A stretch of 64,000 bases of DNA from GCA-002793235 sp965267355 (GCA_965267355.1 OZ253956.1:2294001-2358000), one strand, 5' to 3'; positions 1 through 8,746 are shown, counted from the first letter of the stretch. Numbers and translations: made by a program. The notes: generated from the letters alone by a model not told the origin.

Positions 1-82
1 CAAAATTATTTATTAATCAAAAAAATCTAGGAGAAATACTCGTAAAGTATCATTAAGGGTATTCTCAAAAAATTAACTACCT

Positions 83-1444
83 ATGAATAAAAAATTACAA
101 CCTTTTAAAAAAGGATTAAAACTTTCTATGGCAGCTGCAGTTATGTTAACTGTTGGTATTAATGGAGTTTATGCTCAAGAAGAGGTAAAAGAAGAGAAAA
201 AGGAAAAGAAAGATGATGGTAAAATCCATAAAACGGATAAAAATACTGAACTAACAAAATATAGGAGAAGTTCTTTGCATACTATGATAATTGAGGATAA
301 GAGCTTGCCAAAGTCTGATTTAATAGTTAATACATTTACAGAGGCTCCGTTTCCAGATAAGTACAATAATCATACAGTTGCGGCAAAATCATTTAATTTA
401 GATGATTATTACGTAGCACCTGTTGTTGCAGAAGGTGAAAAGGCAAGTAAAAAAGAAGAGAAAGATTTAAGTGCAACGATAGATAAATACTTAAAAGATA
501 ATAAAGTTGCTAATCAAATTGTTGCAAAATGGTTTAACAGAACTCCAGAAGGAGCTTTTGATATGAAACTAATTCAGGAAAGAGGAGCCTATGATGCTTC
601 TGCACAAGATGCTGCTAAAGCAGCAAGCACTGAAAGAGGTTTGGATATGTTAAAAGATGCAGGGATTGAACTTTTAGGAAGTACATTTGTGGTAGTTAAC
701 TATTCTAAATTTGTGAGTAATGAAGTAGCAGCAAAAGCTACGTATGATGTAGCAGTAGCTGCAGCTAATGAAAAGCCAGGTGCTTTAGCAGATGCGGCAA
801 AAAAAATAGCTGAAAAAGTTTATGAAAAAGCTAGGCAAGGATATACAGTATGGACTACTTCATACTTATATCAATTAAACTGGTCTGATTCAGTTGAGGC
901 CTATTTTTGGAATGATTACTGGATGGATGCATCTAACATTGACCCTGCGAAAAAAGAAGCATTTGATAATACTGATTTCTTTAGCTTTAAATTGTTAGGT
1001 TATCAGAAATCATCTACACTAATTAGTGGATTAGGAAAAAATGCTCAGAGCGAAGATATGATTATTAAAAATGCTACGCTAAAATCTATTAATTCAGGTT
1101 ACAACAAATTACAACGTAAGTTTGAACCGTTCAGAACTAAAACGCCTTTGGTTAGTGTTGATCCTCTTGGTGCTAAAATTGGTATGAAAGAAGAATTAGA
1201 AGGTGGAGATAAGTATGAAGTTTTAATGCCTCAGTATGATGCTGATGGAAGGTTGAAATACAAAAGAAAGGCTGTTATTAAAGTAGATAAATCTAAAATT
1301 TGGGATAATAGATTTAACGCTGGGGAAGCTCCATTAGATGAAAATGGAGAGCCAATGAAGCCTGAGAACGATTTAGAGTTCACTCATTTTAAAGGCAAGA
1401 AAGGTGGGTTATTTCCAGGTATGTTAATAAGACAAATTAATTAA
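83..1444 (+). CDS. Exported protein of unknown function, first of a six-gene secreted-protein run
   Basis: The protein has 453 residues with a Sec signal peptide: a lysine-rich start, a hydrophobic core at about 15-28 and an AQ cleavage site near 31-32. A Lys/Glu-rich linker follows (about 33-50). The rest is a soluble mixed alpha/beta sequence with an Ala-rich helical stretch at about 200-260 and several Trp/Tyr pairs. I do not recognise a family. It lies 34 nt upstream of the next exported gene on the same strand, so it probably belongs to the same operon as the genes to 5185. Its promoter is not visible in the 82 nt upstream. Periplasmic or surface location is inferred from the signal peptide only. 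Confidence 0.75.
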   Translation: MNKKLQPFKKGLKLSMAAAVMLTVGINGVYAQEEVKEEKKEKKDDGKIHKTDKNTELTKYRRSSLHTMIIEDKSLPKSDLIVNTFTEAPFPDKYNNHTVAAKSFNLDDYYVAPVVAEGEKASKKEEKDLSATIDKYLKDNKVANQIVAKWFNRTPEGAFDMKLIQERGAYDASAQDAAKAASTERGLDMLKDAGIELLGSTFVVVNYSKFVSNEVAAKATYDVAVAAANEKPGALADAAKKIAEKVYEKARQGYTVWTTSYLYQLNWSDSVEAYFWNDYWMDASNIDPAKKEAFDNTDFFSFKLLGYQKSSTLISGLGKNAQSEDMIIKNATLKSINSGYNKLQRKFEPFRTKTPLVSVDPLGAKIGMKEELEGGDKYEVLMPQYDADGRLKYKRKAVIKVDKSKIWDNRFNAGEAPLDENGEPMKPENDLEFTHFKGKKGGLFPGMLIRQIN

Positions 1445-1478
1445 TATCTCTAATCATATAACTAATAAATTTAATACA

Positions 1479-2009
1479 ATGAAAAAAACAATTTTGAAAA
1501 CAGGTGTTACGCTAATAGCAATGGTTGCTTTTACATTAACATCTAATGCCCAAATAAGTAAGAAAAAGAAGGCTAACAATGATACCAGGGATTGGAAATA
1601 CGAGATAGAGTGTGTAGGTATTGGTAAACCAGGAACTAAATTAATTAAAGTTTGGTCCTATTCTAAAAATGCTAAAGTGGCTACTGGTCAGGCAAAGAAA
1701 AATGCTGTGCATGGTATTATTTTTCAAGGATACGCTGGTGGTGGACAAGGATGCACTAATCAAAAGGCTCTTGTTAATGATCCAAGTTTAGAACACCAAA
1801 AGAAAGAATTCTTTGATGATTTTTTTGCCGATGGTGGTAAATATATGAAGTTTGTTTCTCATTCAAATGATGCGACTCCTGAGGTTATGGGTGTAAAACT
1901 AAAAGGCTACAAATATAAAGTTGGAGTAGTGGTAACAGTTAATTCAAATGCGCTAAGAAAAGATCTAGAAGCTGCTGGAATTATCAGAGGATTAAGCTCA
2001 GGATTTTAA
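1479..2009 (+). CDS. Small exported protein, paralogue of the next gene
   Basis: The protein has 176 residues with a signal peptide ending around NAQ at residue 25. The mature part shares a clear pattern with the gene at 2033: a YE-x-EC-x-G motif near residue 42, an Ala-x-x-QAKKN helix, a GC-x-NQK motif near 98, then F-x-x-FF-x-D-G-x-Y. The two shared cysteines (in EC and GC) could form a disulfide in the periplasm. Function is unknown. It sits 34 nt after the previous gene and 23 nt before its paralogue, which suggests a local tandem duplication. Unlike the paralogue it has no lipobox. Confidence 0.75.
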   Translation: MKKTILKTGVTLIAMVAFTLTSNAQISKKKKANNDTRDWKYEIECVGIGKPGTKLIKVWSYSKNAKVATGQAKKNAVHGIIFQGYAGGGQGCTNQKALVNDPSLEHQKKEFFDDFFADGGKYMKFVSHSNDATPEVMGVKLKGYKYKVGVVVTVNSNALRKDLEAAGIIRGLSSGF

Positions 2010-2032
2010 AATTCAATTTAAAATTAAATAAG

Positions 2033-2539
2033 ATGAAAAAATTAACATATTTACTAGGTAGTTCAATAATGGTTTTTGCCCTTGTTACTGCTTTAAATTC
2101 TTGTGGCGATCCACAAAGAAATGTTGCTGGAGCTTATAATTACGAAACAGAATGTATAGGTGTAGAAGGAGATGGATCTCAAACTGTTAAAGGCTGGGGA
2201 AGTGGTAGAAATAGAGAGGATGCAATTGAGCAAGCAAAGAAAAACGGTTTAGCTGATGTATTATTTAAAGGGATAAGAAGTAATAAAGGTTGTAATCAAA
2301 AACCAATTTTCTTTAATCCAGATGCAAGAGAGAAGCATGAAGATTATTTTAATGCATTTTTTGTTGATGATGGACCATACAAAGAATTTATTACTGGTGA
2401 AGATGGTTCAGACTTGCATTTTTCTGTTGTAAAAGGAAGAGGTAAATCAGGTGATCAAGTAACTTATGGTGTAATAATCAGAGTGCAAAGAGCTAAGTTG
2501 AAAGAAAGAATGATTCAAGATAACTTGATATCGAAATAA
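2033..2539 (+). CDS. Predicted lipoprotein, paralogue of the preceding exported protein
   Basis: The protein has 168 residues. The signal peptide ends in a lipobox (LNSC, Cys24), so it is probably lipid-anchored. The mature sequence aligns along its length with the gene at 1479 (YE-x-EC, QAKKN, GC-NQK and FF-x-DDG blocks). The pair therefore looks like a soluble form and an anchored form of one domain. No known function is recognised. The AxxQAKKN helix and two conserved cysteines loosely recall small outer-membrane lipoproteins that accompany envelope secretion systems, but this is only a suggestion. The gap to the next gene is 41 nt and holds an A-rich leader typical of Bacteroidota start sites. 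Confidence 0.75.
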   Translation: MKKLTYLLGSSIMVFALVTALNSCGDPQRNVAGAYNYETECIGVEGDGSQTVKGWGSGRNREDAIEQAKKNGLADVLFKGIRSNKGCNQKPIFFNPDAREKHEDYFNAFFVDDGPYKEFITGEDGSDLHFSVVKGRGKSGDQVTYGVIIRVQRAKLKERMIQDNLISK

Positions 2540-2580
2540 TTAAATACAATAATAATATATAAACAAAAACAAACTAAAAA

Positions 2581-3528
2581 ATGAAAAAATTATTTATAAC
2601 ATTAAGTATTGCCTTAATCAGTGTAGCTGCTTTTGGACAAGCTAAAAAACCAACTATCATGGTTGTACCTAGTGATAACTGGTGTGTGAAAAATGGTTTT
2701 ACCATGGAATTTGATGATGAAGGATCGAAAGTTGTTATTCCTGATTACAAGAAAGCATTTCAGCAAAATACTGAGGTGAAATTGGTAGTTAGTGCTATTA
2801 ATGGTATGATGTCTGAAAGAGGATTCCCTTTAAAAGATTTAGAAACTATCATGAAGCAGTTAGAAGAAGATGCTGCTGAAGATGCAATGAGAACTTCTAA
2901 ATCAGGTGCTGAAGTTTCAGAAAGTCCGATAGACATGTTAAAGAAAAAAGCTAAAGCTGATATTATTATGGAGTTAACATGGACAGTTAACGCTACAGGA
3001 CCTAAGAAATCAATTACATTTATTTTAAGAGGTTTAGATGCTTATACTGGTAAACAAGTTGCTTCTGCACAAGGTACTGGAGCTCCTTCTTTTTCAGCTG
3101 AAACAAATGTATTGTTACAAGAGGCTGTTACTGCTCACATTGATAACTTCAATAGTCAATTAATGACTCATTTTGAAGATATGTTTGAAAATGGTAGAGA
3201 AATCATTGTTAGAATTAAAGTTTGGGATGACTGGGATTACGATTTAGAGAGTGAAGATTTTGGTGACGATGAGTTAGGTATGATTATTGAGGACTGGATG
3301 AGCGAAAATACTCAGAAAGGTAGATTTAGTACTACTGATGCAACTGAAACAATGATGTTATTTGAGCAAGTTAGAATACCTATGTATGATGACAAAGGAA
3401 GAGCTCAAGATGCAAGAAGATGGGCAAGACAACTTTATAAAAAGTTAAAAGGAGACCCAATGAATATTCCTTGTAAGTTAACTCAAAAAGGTTTAGGTAG
3501 AGCTACTATTTATTTGGGTGGTAAATAA
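2581..3528 (+). CDS. Exported DUF6175-like protein
   Basis: The protein has 315 residues with a signal peptide (about 1-20, cleavage after FGQ). The sequence pattern, with an IMVVPSDNWC start to the mature part, an ERGFPLKDLE segment, a KADIIMELTWTV strand and a long acidic segment around 210-240, matches what I remember of the Bacteroidota-restricted family DUF6175. That family has no assigned function. The name is given from memory and is moderately secure. It is the third of six exported proteins in one direction, 18 nt upstream of the next one, so co-expression is likely. The fold is probably alpha/beta. Confidence 0.7.
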   Translation: MKKLFITLSIALISVAAFGQAKKPTIMVVPSDNWCVKNGFTMEFDDEGSKVVIPDYKKAFQQNTEVKLVVSAINGMMSERGFPLKDLETIMKQLEEDAAEDAMRTSKSGAEVSESPIDMLKKKAKADIIMELTWTVNATGPKKSITFILRGLDAYTGKQVASAQGTGAPSFSAETNVLLQEAVTAHIDNFNSQLMTHFEDMFENGREIIVRIKVWDDWDYDLESEDFGDDELGMIIEDWMSENTQKGRFSTTDATETMMLFEQVRIPMYDDKGRAQDARRWARQLYKKLKGDPMNIPCKLTQKGLGRATIYLGGK

Positions 3529-3546
3529 AATTAAAATTATTTTAAA

Positions 3547-4497
3547 ATGAAAAGAATTACAAAATTAGCATTAGCTCTTACGTTAACGTTTGCTGGTGTT
3601 ACAGGTTTCTCTCAAGATTCATCGAAAGATGAGAATAGGGTAATGCTAACTGCTTATGTGCCACCTCAAATAGAAGGTATGCCGACAACAGCTAGACAAA
3701 TGTTAGCAAACAAATTAACTCAGGTTGTTACAAAAGCTGGTTTAGCTGGAGGGTTTAAAAATGCTAGATTTATTGTTACAGCAAATATTACAGTAAATAC
3801 AAAAAATATTTTACCTGGGCCACCACCGATGCATGCTTATGGTTTAGATGTAACTTTTTACATTGGTGATGGTATTGAAGGAACTGTTTTTGCAAGTCAT
3901 ACTGTAACAATTAAAGGCGTTGGTAAAAATGAAACAAAGGCTTATAAAACAGCTTTAAAAAACATTAGAACAGCTGACCCTGAATTAAAAGCTTTTGTAC
4001 AAGAAGGTAAAAAGAAGATAATTGAGTATTACAAAAATAACTGTGATATCATTATCAAAGAAGCTAAAGCTATGGCTGACCAGAATAATCATGAAGGAGC
4101 ATTGTATAAATTAGCTGCAGTTCCTAGTGCTTGTGAGTCATGCTATGACAAAGCTATGGCTGCTGCAAAACCAATCTATCAGGATTATATTGATAGAGAC
4201 TGTAAAGAGAAGCTACAAAAAGCTCAAGCAGTTTGGAATGCATCTCAAGATATGGCTGCAGCAGATGAAGCGGGTGCTTTATTAGCTTCTGTAGATCCTG
4301 ATGCCAATTGCTATGGTCAGGTAAAAGCTTTATCAAATAAAATTGCTGCAAAAGTGAAGCAAATTGATGATAGAGAGTGGAAATATATTCTTAAGGAGCA
4401 ACAACAAAAAAGTGAAATGATTAAAGCAATTAGAGATATTGGAGTTGCTTATGGTAACGGACCTAAATCTAATGTGACTTACAAATCACTTTGGTAG
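3547..4497 (+). CDS. Exported protein of unknown function with helical C-terminal half
   Basis: The protein has 316 residues with a signal peptide (about 1-22, ending GFSQ). Residues about 30-150 look like a beta-rich domain carrying a GPPP-containing loop. Residues about 150-290 are helical and contain three regularly placed Cys-containing helix pairs (NNC, ACESC, RDC, NC), which could be TPR-like. The C-terminal REWKY-K-EQQQ helix is strongly charged. I do not recognise the family. Spacing of 18 nt upstream and 22 nt downstream places it in the operon of exported proteins, just before an outer-membrane barrel gene. Confidence 0.7.
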   Translation: MKRITKLALALTLTFAGVTGFSQDSSKDENRVMLTAYVPPQIEGMPTTARQMLANKLTQVVTKAGLAGGFKNARFIVTANITVNTKNILPGPPPMHAYGLDVTFYIGDGIEGTVFASHTVTIKGVGKNETKAYKTALKNIRTADPELKAFVQEGKKKIIEYYKNNCDIIIKEAKAMADQNNHEGALYKLAAVPSACESCYDKAMAAAKPIYQDYIDRDCKEKLQKAQAVWNASQDMAAADEAGALLASVDPDANCYGQVKALSNKIAAKVKQIDDREWKYILKEQQQKSEMIKAIRDIGVAYGNGPKSNVTYKSLW

Positions 4498-4519
4498 TAT
4501 TTTATTAAAACTTATAATT

Positions 4520-5185
4520 ATGAAAAAGATACTAGTTTCCTTATCACTTATTATTACTGCGGTAGGTGCAAAAGCACAGCATGATGTAAGTTTAGATGTT
4601 TTAAGCTTTGGTTTTGAAAGATGGGGCTTAGGATATGAATATGCTATCAACAGCAATAATTCTGTTGGAATAAATTTTAATTTCACTTCAAAGAATTTAT
4701 TTGATGATGGGATTTCAAATAATGCAATATATGCATTAGCAGATGGTGAGTATAAATATTCAGAAATGAATATTATACCTGAATACAAATGGTTTGCAAC
4801 ACCCAATAAAGGTAATGATGGTATATATATGGGGTTTTATGGTAAGTTTAGAACTTCCAAAGCTTCAGATAATACCTTTACTGATACAACTGGTTTTTCT
4901 AGCACAGGAAATTTGACCTTTCCTAAGACTGATGTAAGTACTACAGGAATTGCTTTAGGTGCTTTATTTGGTTATAAATGGAAAACTAGTGGAGCTTTCT
5001 TTATGGAAGCAACATTAGGTGTTGGTAGATTTATCTCTAACAGTGTTTCTTATAGTAATGCCAAAGCTGAAGACGATCCTGGTTTTGATGAAGATGATTA
5101 TGTACCTTATATAGGTAATAGTATGCCTGTAGATTTAAGAATTGCAGGTAAGATTGGATTCAGGTTTGGAGGAGGATCAGAATAG
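4520..5185 (+). CDS. Outer-membrane beta-barrel protein
   Basis: The protein has 221 residues: a signal peptide (1-20, cleavage after AKA), then alternating amphipathic strands such as GIYMGFYGKFRTSK, ALGALFGYKWK and LRIAGKIGFRFG. It ends in strands of the kind found in small 8-strand barrels of Bacteroidota (outer membrane protein beta-barrel / DUF3575-like). It closes the exported-protein run and is followed 25 nt later by a strong intrinsic terminator. It could be the membrane anchor or pore partner of the five upstream proteins, but that is inference from position only. Confidence 0.75.
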   Translation: MKKILVSLSLIITAVGAKAQHDVSLDVLSFGFERWGLGYEYAINSNNSVGINFNFTSKNLFDDGISNNAIYALADGEYKYSEMNIIPEYKWFATPNKGNDGIYMGFYGKFRTSKASDNTFTDTTGFSSTGNLTFPKTDVSTTGIALGALFGYKWKTSGAFFMEATLGVGRFISNSVSYSNAKAEDDPGFDEDDYVPYIGNSMPVDLRIAGKIGFRFGGGSE

Positions 5186-5210
5186 GTTAAAACTATTACG
5201 AAATAGATTA

Positions 5211-5240
5211 AAAAGCCCATCATTATGATGGGCTTTTTTT
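5211..5240. terminator. Bidirectional intrinsic terminator
   Basis: The hairpin GCCCATCA / TGATGGGC with a 3-nt loop is flanked by an A-run on the left and seven or more T on the right. It lies between the convergent barrel gene (plus) and HEAT-like gene (minus) and can serve both. Confidence 0.9.
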
Positions 5241-5781
5241 AATACTCAATAGTTAAGTTGTCTAAAGAAGATTTGATGGAGTCTAACAATTTAGCTTTTT
5301 CTAAGTCGTTTTCTTTTATGTCCACTATCGTCTCATCCAAATCATATTTTAAATTGATAATTTCTTCCTCATTAAATGTTGCTTCATCAAAATTATCTAT
5401 CACGGTCATTACCTCTATGGCAGTCATGTAATCACCCTTTATAGCTTCTCTAACAAAAGAAGAAATATAATTACTTCCATCTAATTTAGATTGCCAAAAA
5501 ACAGCAACCAATATGGGTTTAATTTCATCATATTTCTCATCTTCGATGCATAGCATAAGCTCATCAACTACATTTTGGTCTTTTAAATCATATAATAAGT
5601 TAATAGTTGTAGTTGAAATTTCATCTGATTCAGAAGTAAGTAATAAATCAGCTAATGGTTTTATTGCTTCTGGTTTACCATGCTTTCGAAGTTGCTTCAA
5701 TGCAGTTAATACCGTTTTGTTATCGTTAGATGATAGATCTTTAATTATGTTGTTTAATCTGTTGTTTTTATTCTTATTCAT
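5239..5781 (-). CDS. HEAT-like repeat protein
   Basis: The protein has 180 residues when started at the ATG at 5781. A longer frame begins at a TTG at 5805, but that codon lies inside the upstream terminator hairpin, so the ATG is preferred. The first half contains HEAT-like helix pairs (LKQLRKHGKPEAIKPLADLL and an adjacent repeat), indicating a scaffold for protein contacts. The second half is acidic. No catalytic motif is seen, so cytosolic interaction with an unknown partner is the most that can be said. It is the last gene before the terminator at 5211-5240 and is separated from the GAPDH gene by another terminator. Confidence 0.75.
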   Translation of the reverse strand: MNKNKNNRLNNIIKDLSSNDNKTVLTALKQLRKHGKPEAIKPLADLLLTSESDEISTTTINLLYDLKDQNVVDELMLCIEDEKYDEIKPILVAVFWQSKLDGSNYISSFVREAIKGDYMTAIEVMTVIDNFDEATFNEEEIINLKYDLDETIVDIKENDLEKAKLLDSIKSSLDNLTIEY

Positions 5782-5790
5782 CTGCTTAAA

Positions 5791-5818
5791 AATAAAAGCT
5801 CCCAAAAAGGAGCTTTAA
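5791..5818 (-). terminator. Intrinsic terminator after the sigma factor/GAPDH operon
   Basis: On the minus strand AAAGCTCC is followed by a T5 loop, then GGGAGCTTT and a T-rich tail. It lies 30 nt past the GAPDH stop codon and separates it from the HEAT-like gene. Confidence 0.75.
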
Positions 5819-5847
5819 ATCAATATTTAGGTGGTGGGTAATTGTGG

Positions 5848-7311
5848 TTAATAGTAAATTAACCTTCTCACTTTCGCAATATATTTAGCTAATCTAATAA
5901 CTTGTTTGGTGTAACCAAACTCATTATCATACCAAACATAAAGAACAATATTCTTTTTATCTTCAGAAACAATGGTAGCATTACTATCATAAACTGAGCA
6001 GCAAATATTTCCAATAATATCGTTAGATACTAATTCAGGATCATTTTCGTACTTAATTTGATTTACTAACTTACCTTCTAAAGCAGCTTTTCTGATAATT
6101 TCATTAATTTCTTCAATGCTGGTTTCTTTATTTACATTTAAATTTAATATTGCTAAAGAACCATTTGGAGTAGGAACTCTAACAGCATTAGCTGTAAGTT
6201 TTCCTTTTAAACTTGGAATCACTTTTGTTACTGCATTTCCAGCACCAGTAGATGTAATTACCATATTAATAGCTGCGGATCTACCTCTACGAGGTTTTTT
6301 GTGCATGTTGTCAAGAAGGTTTTGGTCGTTGGTGTATGCATGTACAGTTTCAATGTGTCCTTTTACTACACCTAAAGAGTCTTCTACTGTGTGTAGGATA
6401 GGAGCAATAGCATTTGTAGTACATGATGCTGCAGAAAAAATATTATCATTTTCTATGTCTAATTCACCTTCATTAATTCCATAAACGATGTTTGGAATTT
6501 CTTTACCAGGAGCAGTTAAAAGCACTTTGCTTATACCTTTAGCTTGTAAATGCCTACCTAAAGCTTCTTTGTTTGTAAACACTCCAGTATTGTCTATTAA
6601 TAAAGCATTATCAATACCATAAGAAGTATAATCAACATCTTCTGGGTTTTTAGCTTCAATCATTTTAACAATTTGTCCGTTGATGATTAAAGTTTTATTG
6701 GATAAATCAACATCTACATTACCGTAAAACTCTCCATGTACAGAATCATTTCTTAATAATGCAGCTCTTTTGATTATTGAATCATCAGTAACACTTCTGG
6801 TTACAATTGCTCTCAATCGTAATTGTTGACCTTTTCCAGCTTGTTTGATTAATTCTCTGGCAGCTAATCTTCCAATTCTACCAAATCCAAATAATACAAC
6901 ATCTTTTGGGGTAGGGTTATGTGCTGCTGTATTGTCAAATCCAGCTAACTTATTATTTAAAAAGTCAGCCATTGAATTATGTTGACTTTCTTCAGAAACC
7001 CACTCACTTGCTAATCTACCTATGTCTAATTTAGAAGGGGCAATATTTAATTCGGTTAAAACTTTAGCTAATGCAGAAGTTAATTGAATATCAACAGGTT
7101 TGTAAGCTATTGTTTTAGCTTTTTTATGTAGTTTTAATACTTCAGAGATACTCTTGTCAACCAAAGGGTTTCTGAACAATACTAGTTCAATGGATTTTTC
7201 ATACATTAAATGTCCGATAGAACTAATTAGGCTTACTGCCGCTTTTTCATTACTTACGTAATCACTTAAATTTGCTTCGTAAGCTGTTTGATTATTTTCA
7301 GTTACACTCAT
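5848..7311 (-). CDS. gap: Glyceraldehyde-3-phosphate dehydrogenase, long form
   Basis: The enzyme oxidises glyceraldehyde-3-phosphate to 1,3-bisphosphoglycerate with NAD(P) in glycolysis or gluconeogenesis. The Rossmann motif GFGRIGR is at 142-148, and the active site is SCTTN at 296-300 with nucleophile Cys297. The C-terminal WYDNE motif is present. At 487 residues it is about 140 longer than the classical enzyme. The extra N-terminal helical region (1-138) is typical, as far as I recall, of one of the GAPDH types of Flavobacteria. It begins 6 nt after the stop of a sigma factor gene and is presumably co-transcribed with it. Confidence 0.93.
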   Translation of the reverse strand: MSVTENNQTAYEANLSDYVSNEKAAVSLISSIGHLMYEKSIELVLFRNPLVDKSISEVLKLHKKAKTIAYKPVDIQLTSALAKVLTELNIAPSKLDIGRLASEWVSEESQHNSMADFLNNKLAGFDNTAAHNPTPKDVVLFGFGRIGRLAARELIKQAGKGQQLRLRAIVTRSVTDDSIIKRAALLRNDSVHGEFYGNVDVDLSNKTLIINGQIVKMIEAKNPEDVDYTSYGIDNALLIDNTGVFTNKEALGRHLQAKGISKVLLTAPGKEIPNIVYGINEGELDIENDNIFSAASCTTNAIAPILHTVEDSLGVVKGHIETVHAYTNDQNLLDNMHKKPRRGRSAAINMVITSTGAGNAVTKVIPSLKGKLTANAVRVPTPNGSLAILNLNVNKETSIEEINEIIRKAALEGKLVNQIKYENDPELVSNDIIGNICCSVYDSNATIVSEDKKNIVLYVWYDNEFGYTKQVIRLAKYIAKVRRLIYY

Positions 7312-7317
7312 TTTAAA

Positions 7318-8181
7318 TTAACCTAAATATGTTTTTAATAATTTACTTCTTGATGTTTTTCTTAATCTTCTAATGCCCTTTTCTTTGATTTGTCTAACAC
7401 GTTCTCTGGTTAGCCCAAACTTATCACCAATTTCTTCCAACGATAATGGGTGAGGAATTCCAATTCCAAAAAAATCTTTAATAACACCTCTTTCACGTTC
7501 AGTTAATGTGGATAGAGATCTTTCAATTTCGTTTTGAAGTGATTCGTACATCAATGAAACATCCGTTTTTGGAGAGTTAGTGTTAGATAGTACATCTAAT
7601 AATGTTCCATCTTCACCATCTTTAAAAGGGGCATCAACAGAAACATGTCTTCCGGATATTTTTTGGGATTCGGTTACTTTTTCTTTTTCAATTTCTAAAC
7701 ATTCAGCTATTTCTTCTGGAGAAGGCTCACGTTCAAACTCTTGTTCTAGTTTAGAGAAAGTTTTATTAATTCTATTTAATGAACCAACCTGGTTAAGAGG
7801 AAGCCTTACAATGCGTGCTTGCTCTGCGATAGCTTGTAGGATAGATTGTCTAATCCACCAAACAGCATACGAAATAAACTTAAAACCTCTTGTTTCATCA
7901 AATCTTTGTGCAGCTTTTATTAAACCTAAGTTTCCTTCGTTAATTAAATCGGGCAGTGTAAGACCTTGATTTTGATACTGTTTTGAAACAGATACTACAA
8001 ATCGAAGGTTAGCTTTTACTAATTTTTCAAGTGCTACCTGGTCTCCTTGTTTTATTCGTTGAGCTAATTCTACTTCGTCTTCTGCAGTTATTAACTCTTC
8101 TCGGCCAATTTCTTGTAAATACTTATCTAAAGATGCACTATCTCTATTGGTGATAGATTTGGTAATTTTTAGCTGCCTCAT
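7318..8181 (-). CDS. RNA polymerase sigma-70 factor, RpoD/SigA type (copy 1)
   Basis: The protein has 287 residues, the compact group of sigma factor used as the housekeeping factor in Bacteroidota. Regions 1.2, 2, 3 and 4 are present. Region 2 includes the RGFKFISYAVWWIRQSI helix and region 4 has the TRERVRQIKEKGIRRLR recognition helix. A close paralogue is at 59971-60840. This copy differs in region 4 (ERERGVIKDFFGIGIPHP) and ends KLLKTYLG. It is followed by gap, so its mRNA links transcription with a central metabolic enzyme. Which copy is the main housekeeping factor cannot be decided from sequence; the other copy has the more conserved neighbourhood. Confidence 0.92.
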   Translation of the reverse strand: MRQLKITKSITNRDSASLDKYLQEIGREELITAEDEVELAQRIKQGDQVALEKLVKANLRFVVSVSKQYQNQGLTLPDLINEGNLGLIKAAQRFDETRGFKFISYAVWWIRQSILQAIAEQARIVRLPLNQVGSLNRINKTFSKLEQEFEREPSPEEIAECLEIEKEKVTESQKISGRHVSVDAPFKDGEDGTLLDVLSNTNSPKTDVSLMYESLQNEIERSLSTLTERERGVIKDFFGIGIPHPLSLEEIGDKFGLTRERVRQIKEKGIRRLRKTSRSKLLKTYLG

Positions 8182-8209
8182 ACCTTTGTATAGTTAATTG
8201 ATAGGACTA

Positions 8210-8240
8210 CAAATCTAACCATCTTTTATGGTATTTTCAA
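8210..8240 (-). promoter_or_regulatory. Promoter of the sigma factor (copy 1)/gap operon
   Basis: On the minus strand a TAGATTTG -7 element (8210-8217) is preceded by a TTG -33 element (8238-8240) with a 20-nt spacer. This fits the Bacteroidota consensus. The start codon is 28 nt downstream. Confidence 0.65.
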
Positions 8241-8321
8241 GCTAAAAATAGCTCTGATGTTTGGTCGATTAAAAGAATATTTTCGTCTATAGCATTCAAA
8301 GATTGGTAAACATTAAAGCAT

Positions 8322-8349
8322 AAAAAAACTCCGAAATATTTCGGAGTTT
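8322..8349 (-). terminator. Intrinsic terminator after rplS
   Basis: The hairpin AAACTCCGAAAT / ATTTCGGAGTTT is a perfect palindrome, followed on the minus strand by a T-run. It lies a few bases beyond the rplS stop codon. Confidence 0.85.
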
Positions 8350-8355
8350 CTAAGT

Positions 8356-8712
8356 TTATTTTTTTGCGGTTTGCTTTTCTTTAATTCTTGCAGATTTACC
8401 TGTTCTTTCACGTAAGTAGAAAATTCTTGCTCTTCGTACACTACCTTTTTTATTTACTTCTATTTTTTCAATAAAAGGTGAAGCTAACGGAAATACTCTT
8501 TCTACACCAATTCCACTTGACATCTTTCTGATAGTGAAAGTTTCATTAGCCCCAGGGTTTCTTTTTTGTAATACCGTACCCTGAAAGTGCTGTGTTCTTT
8601 CTTTATTACCTTCTTTAATTTTATAATAAACTGTAATAGTATCACCTGCATTAAAAGCTGGGAAATCTTTTATTGGTGATAGTTCATTTTCTACATGCTT
8701 AATCGCGTCCAT
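8356..8712 (-). CDS. rplS: 50S ribosomal protein L19
   Basis: The protein has 118 residues, normal for L19, which lies at the 30S-50S interface. The segments FNAGDTITVYYKIKEG, QHFQGTVL, TFTIRKMSSGIGVERVFP and the basic VRRARIFYLRERTGKSARI near the end are the typical L19 sequence. It is monocistronic here, with its own two-part promoter upstream and a strong terminator downstream, and is not linked to trmD or rimM as in many other bacteria. Confidence 0.97.
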   Translation of the reverse strand: MDAIKHVENELSPIKDFPAFNAGDTITVYYKIKEGNKERTQHFQGTVLQKRNPGANETFTIRKMSSGIGVERVFPLASPFIEKIEVNKKGSVRRARIFYLRERTGKSARIKEKQTAKK

Positions 8713-8746
8713 AACTCTAATTTTAAAAAATCCTCTTAAAGGGCTG

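Noticed and set aside
1..82. Imperfect inverted repeat GAGAAATAC / GTATTCTC in front of the first exported gene
   Set aside because: It has a bulge and competes with a second pairing; no T-run or promoter element is attached, and the upstream context is missing.
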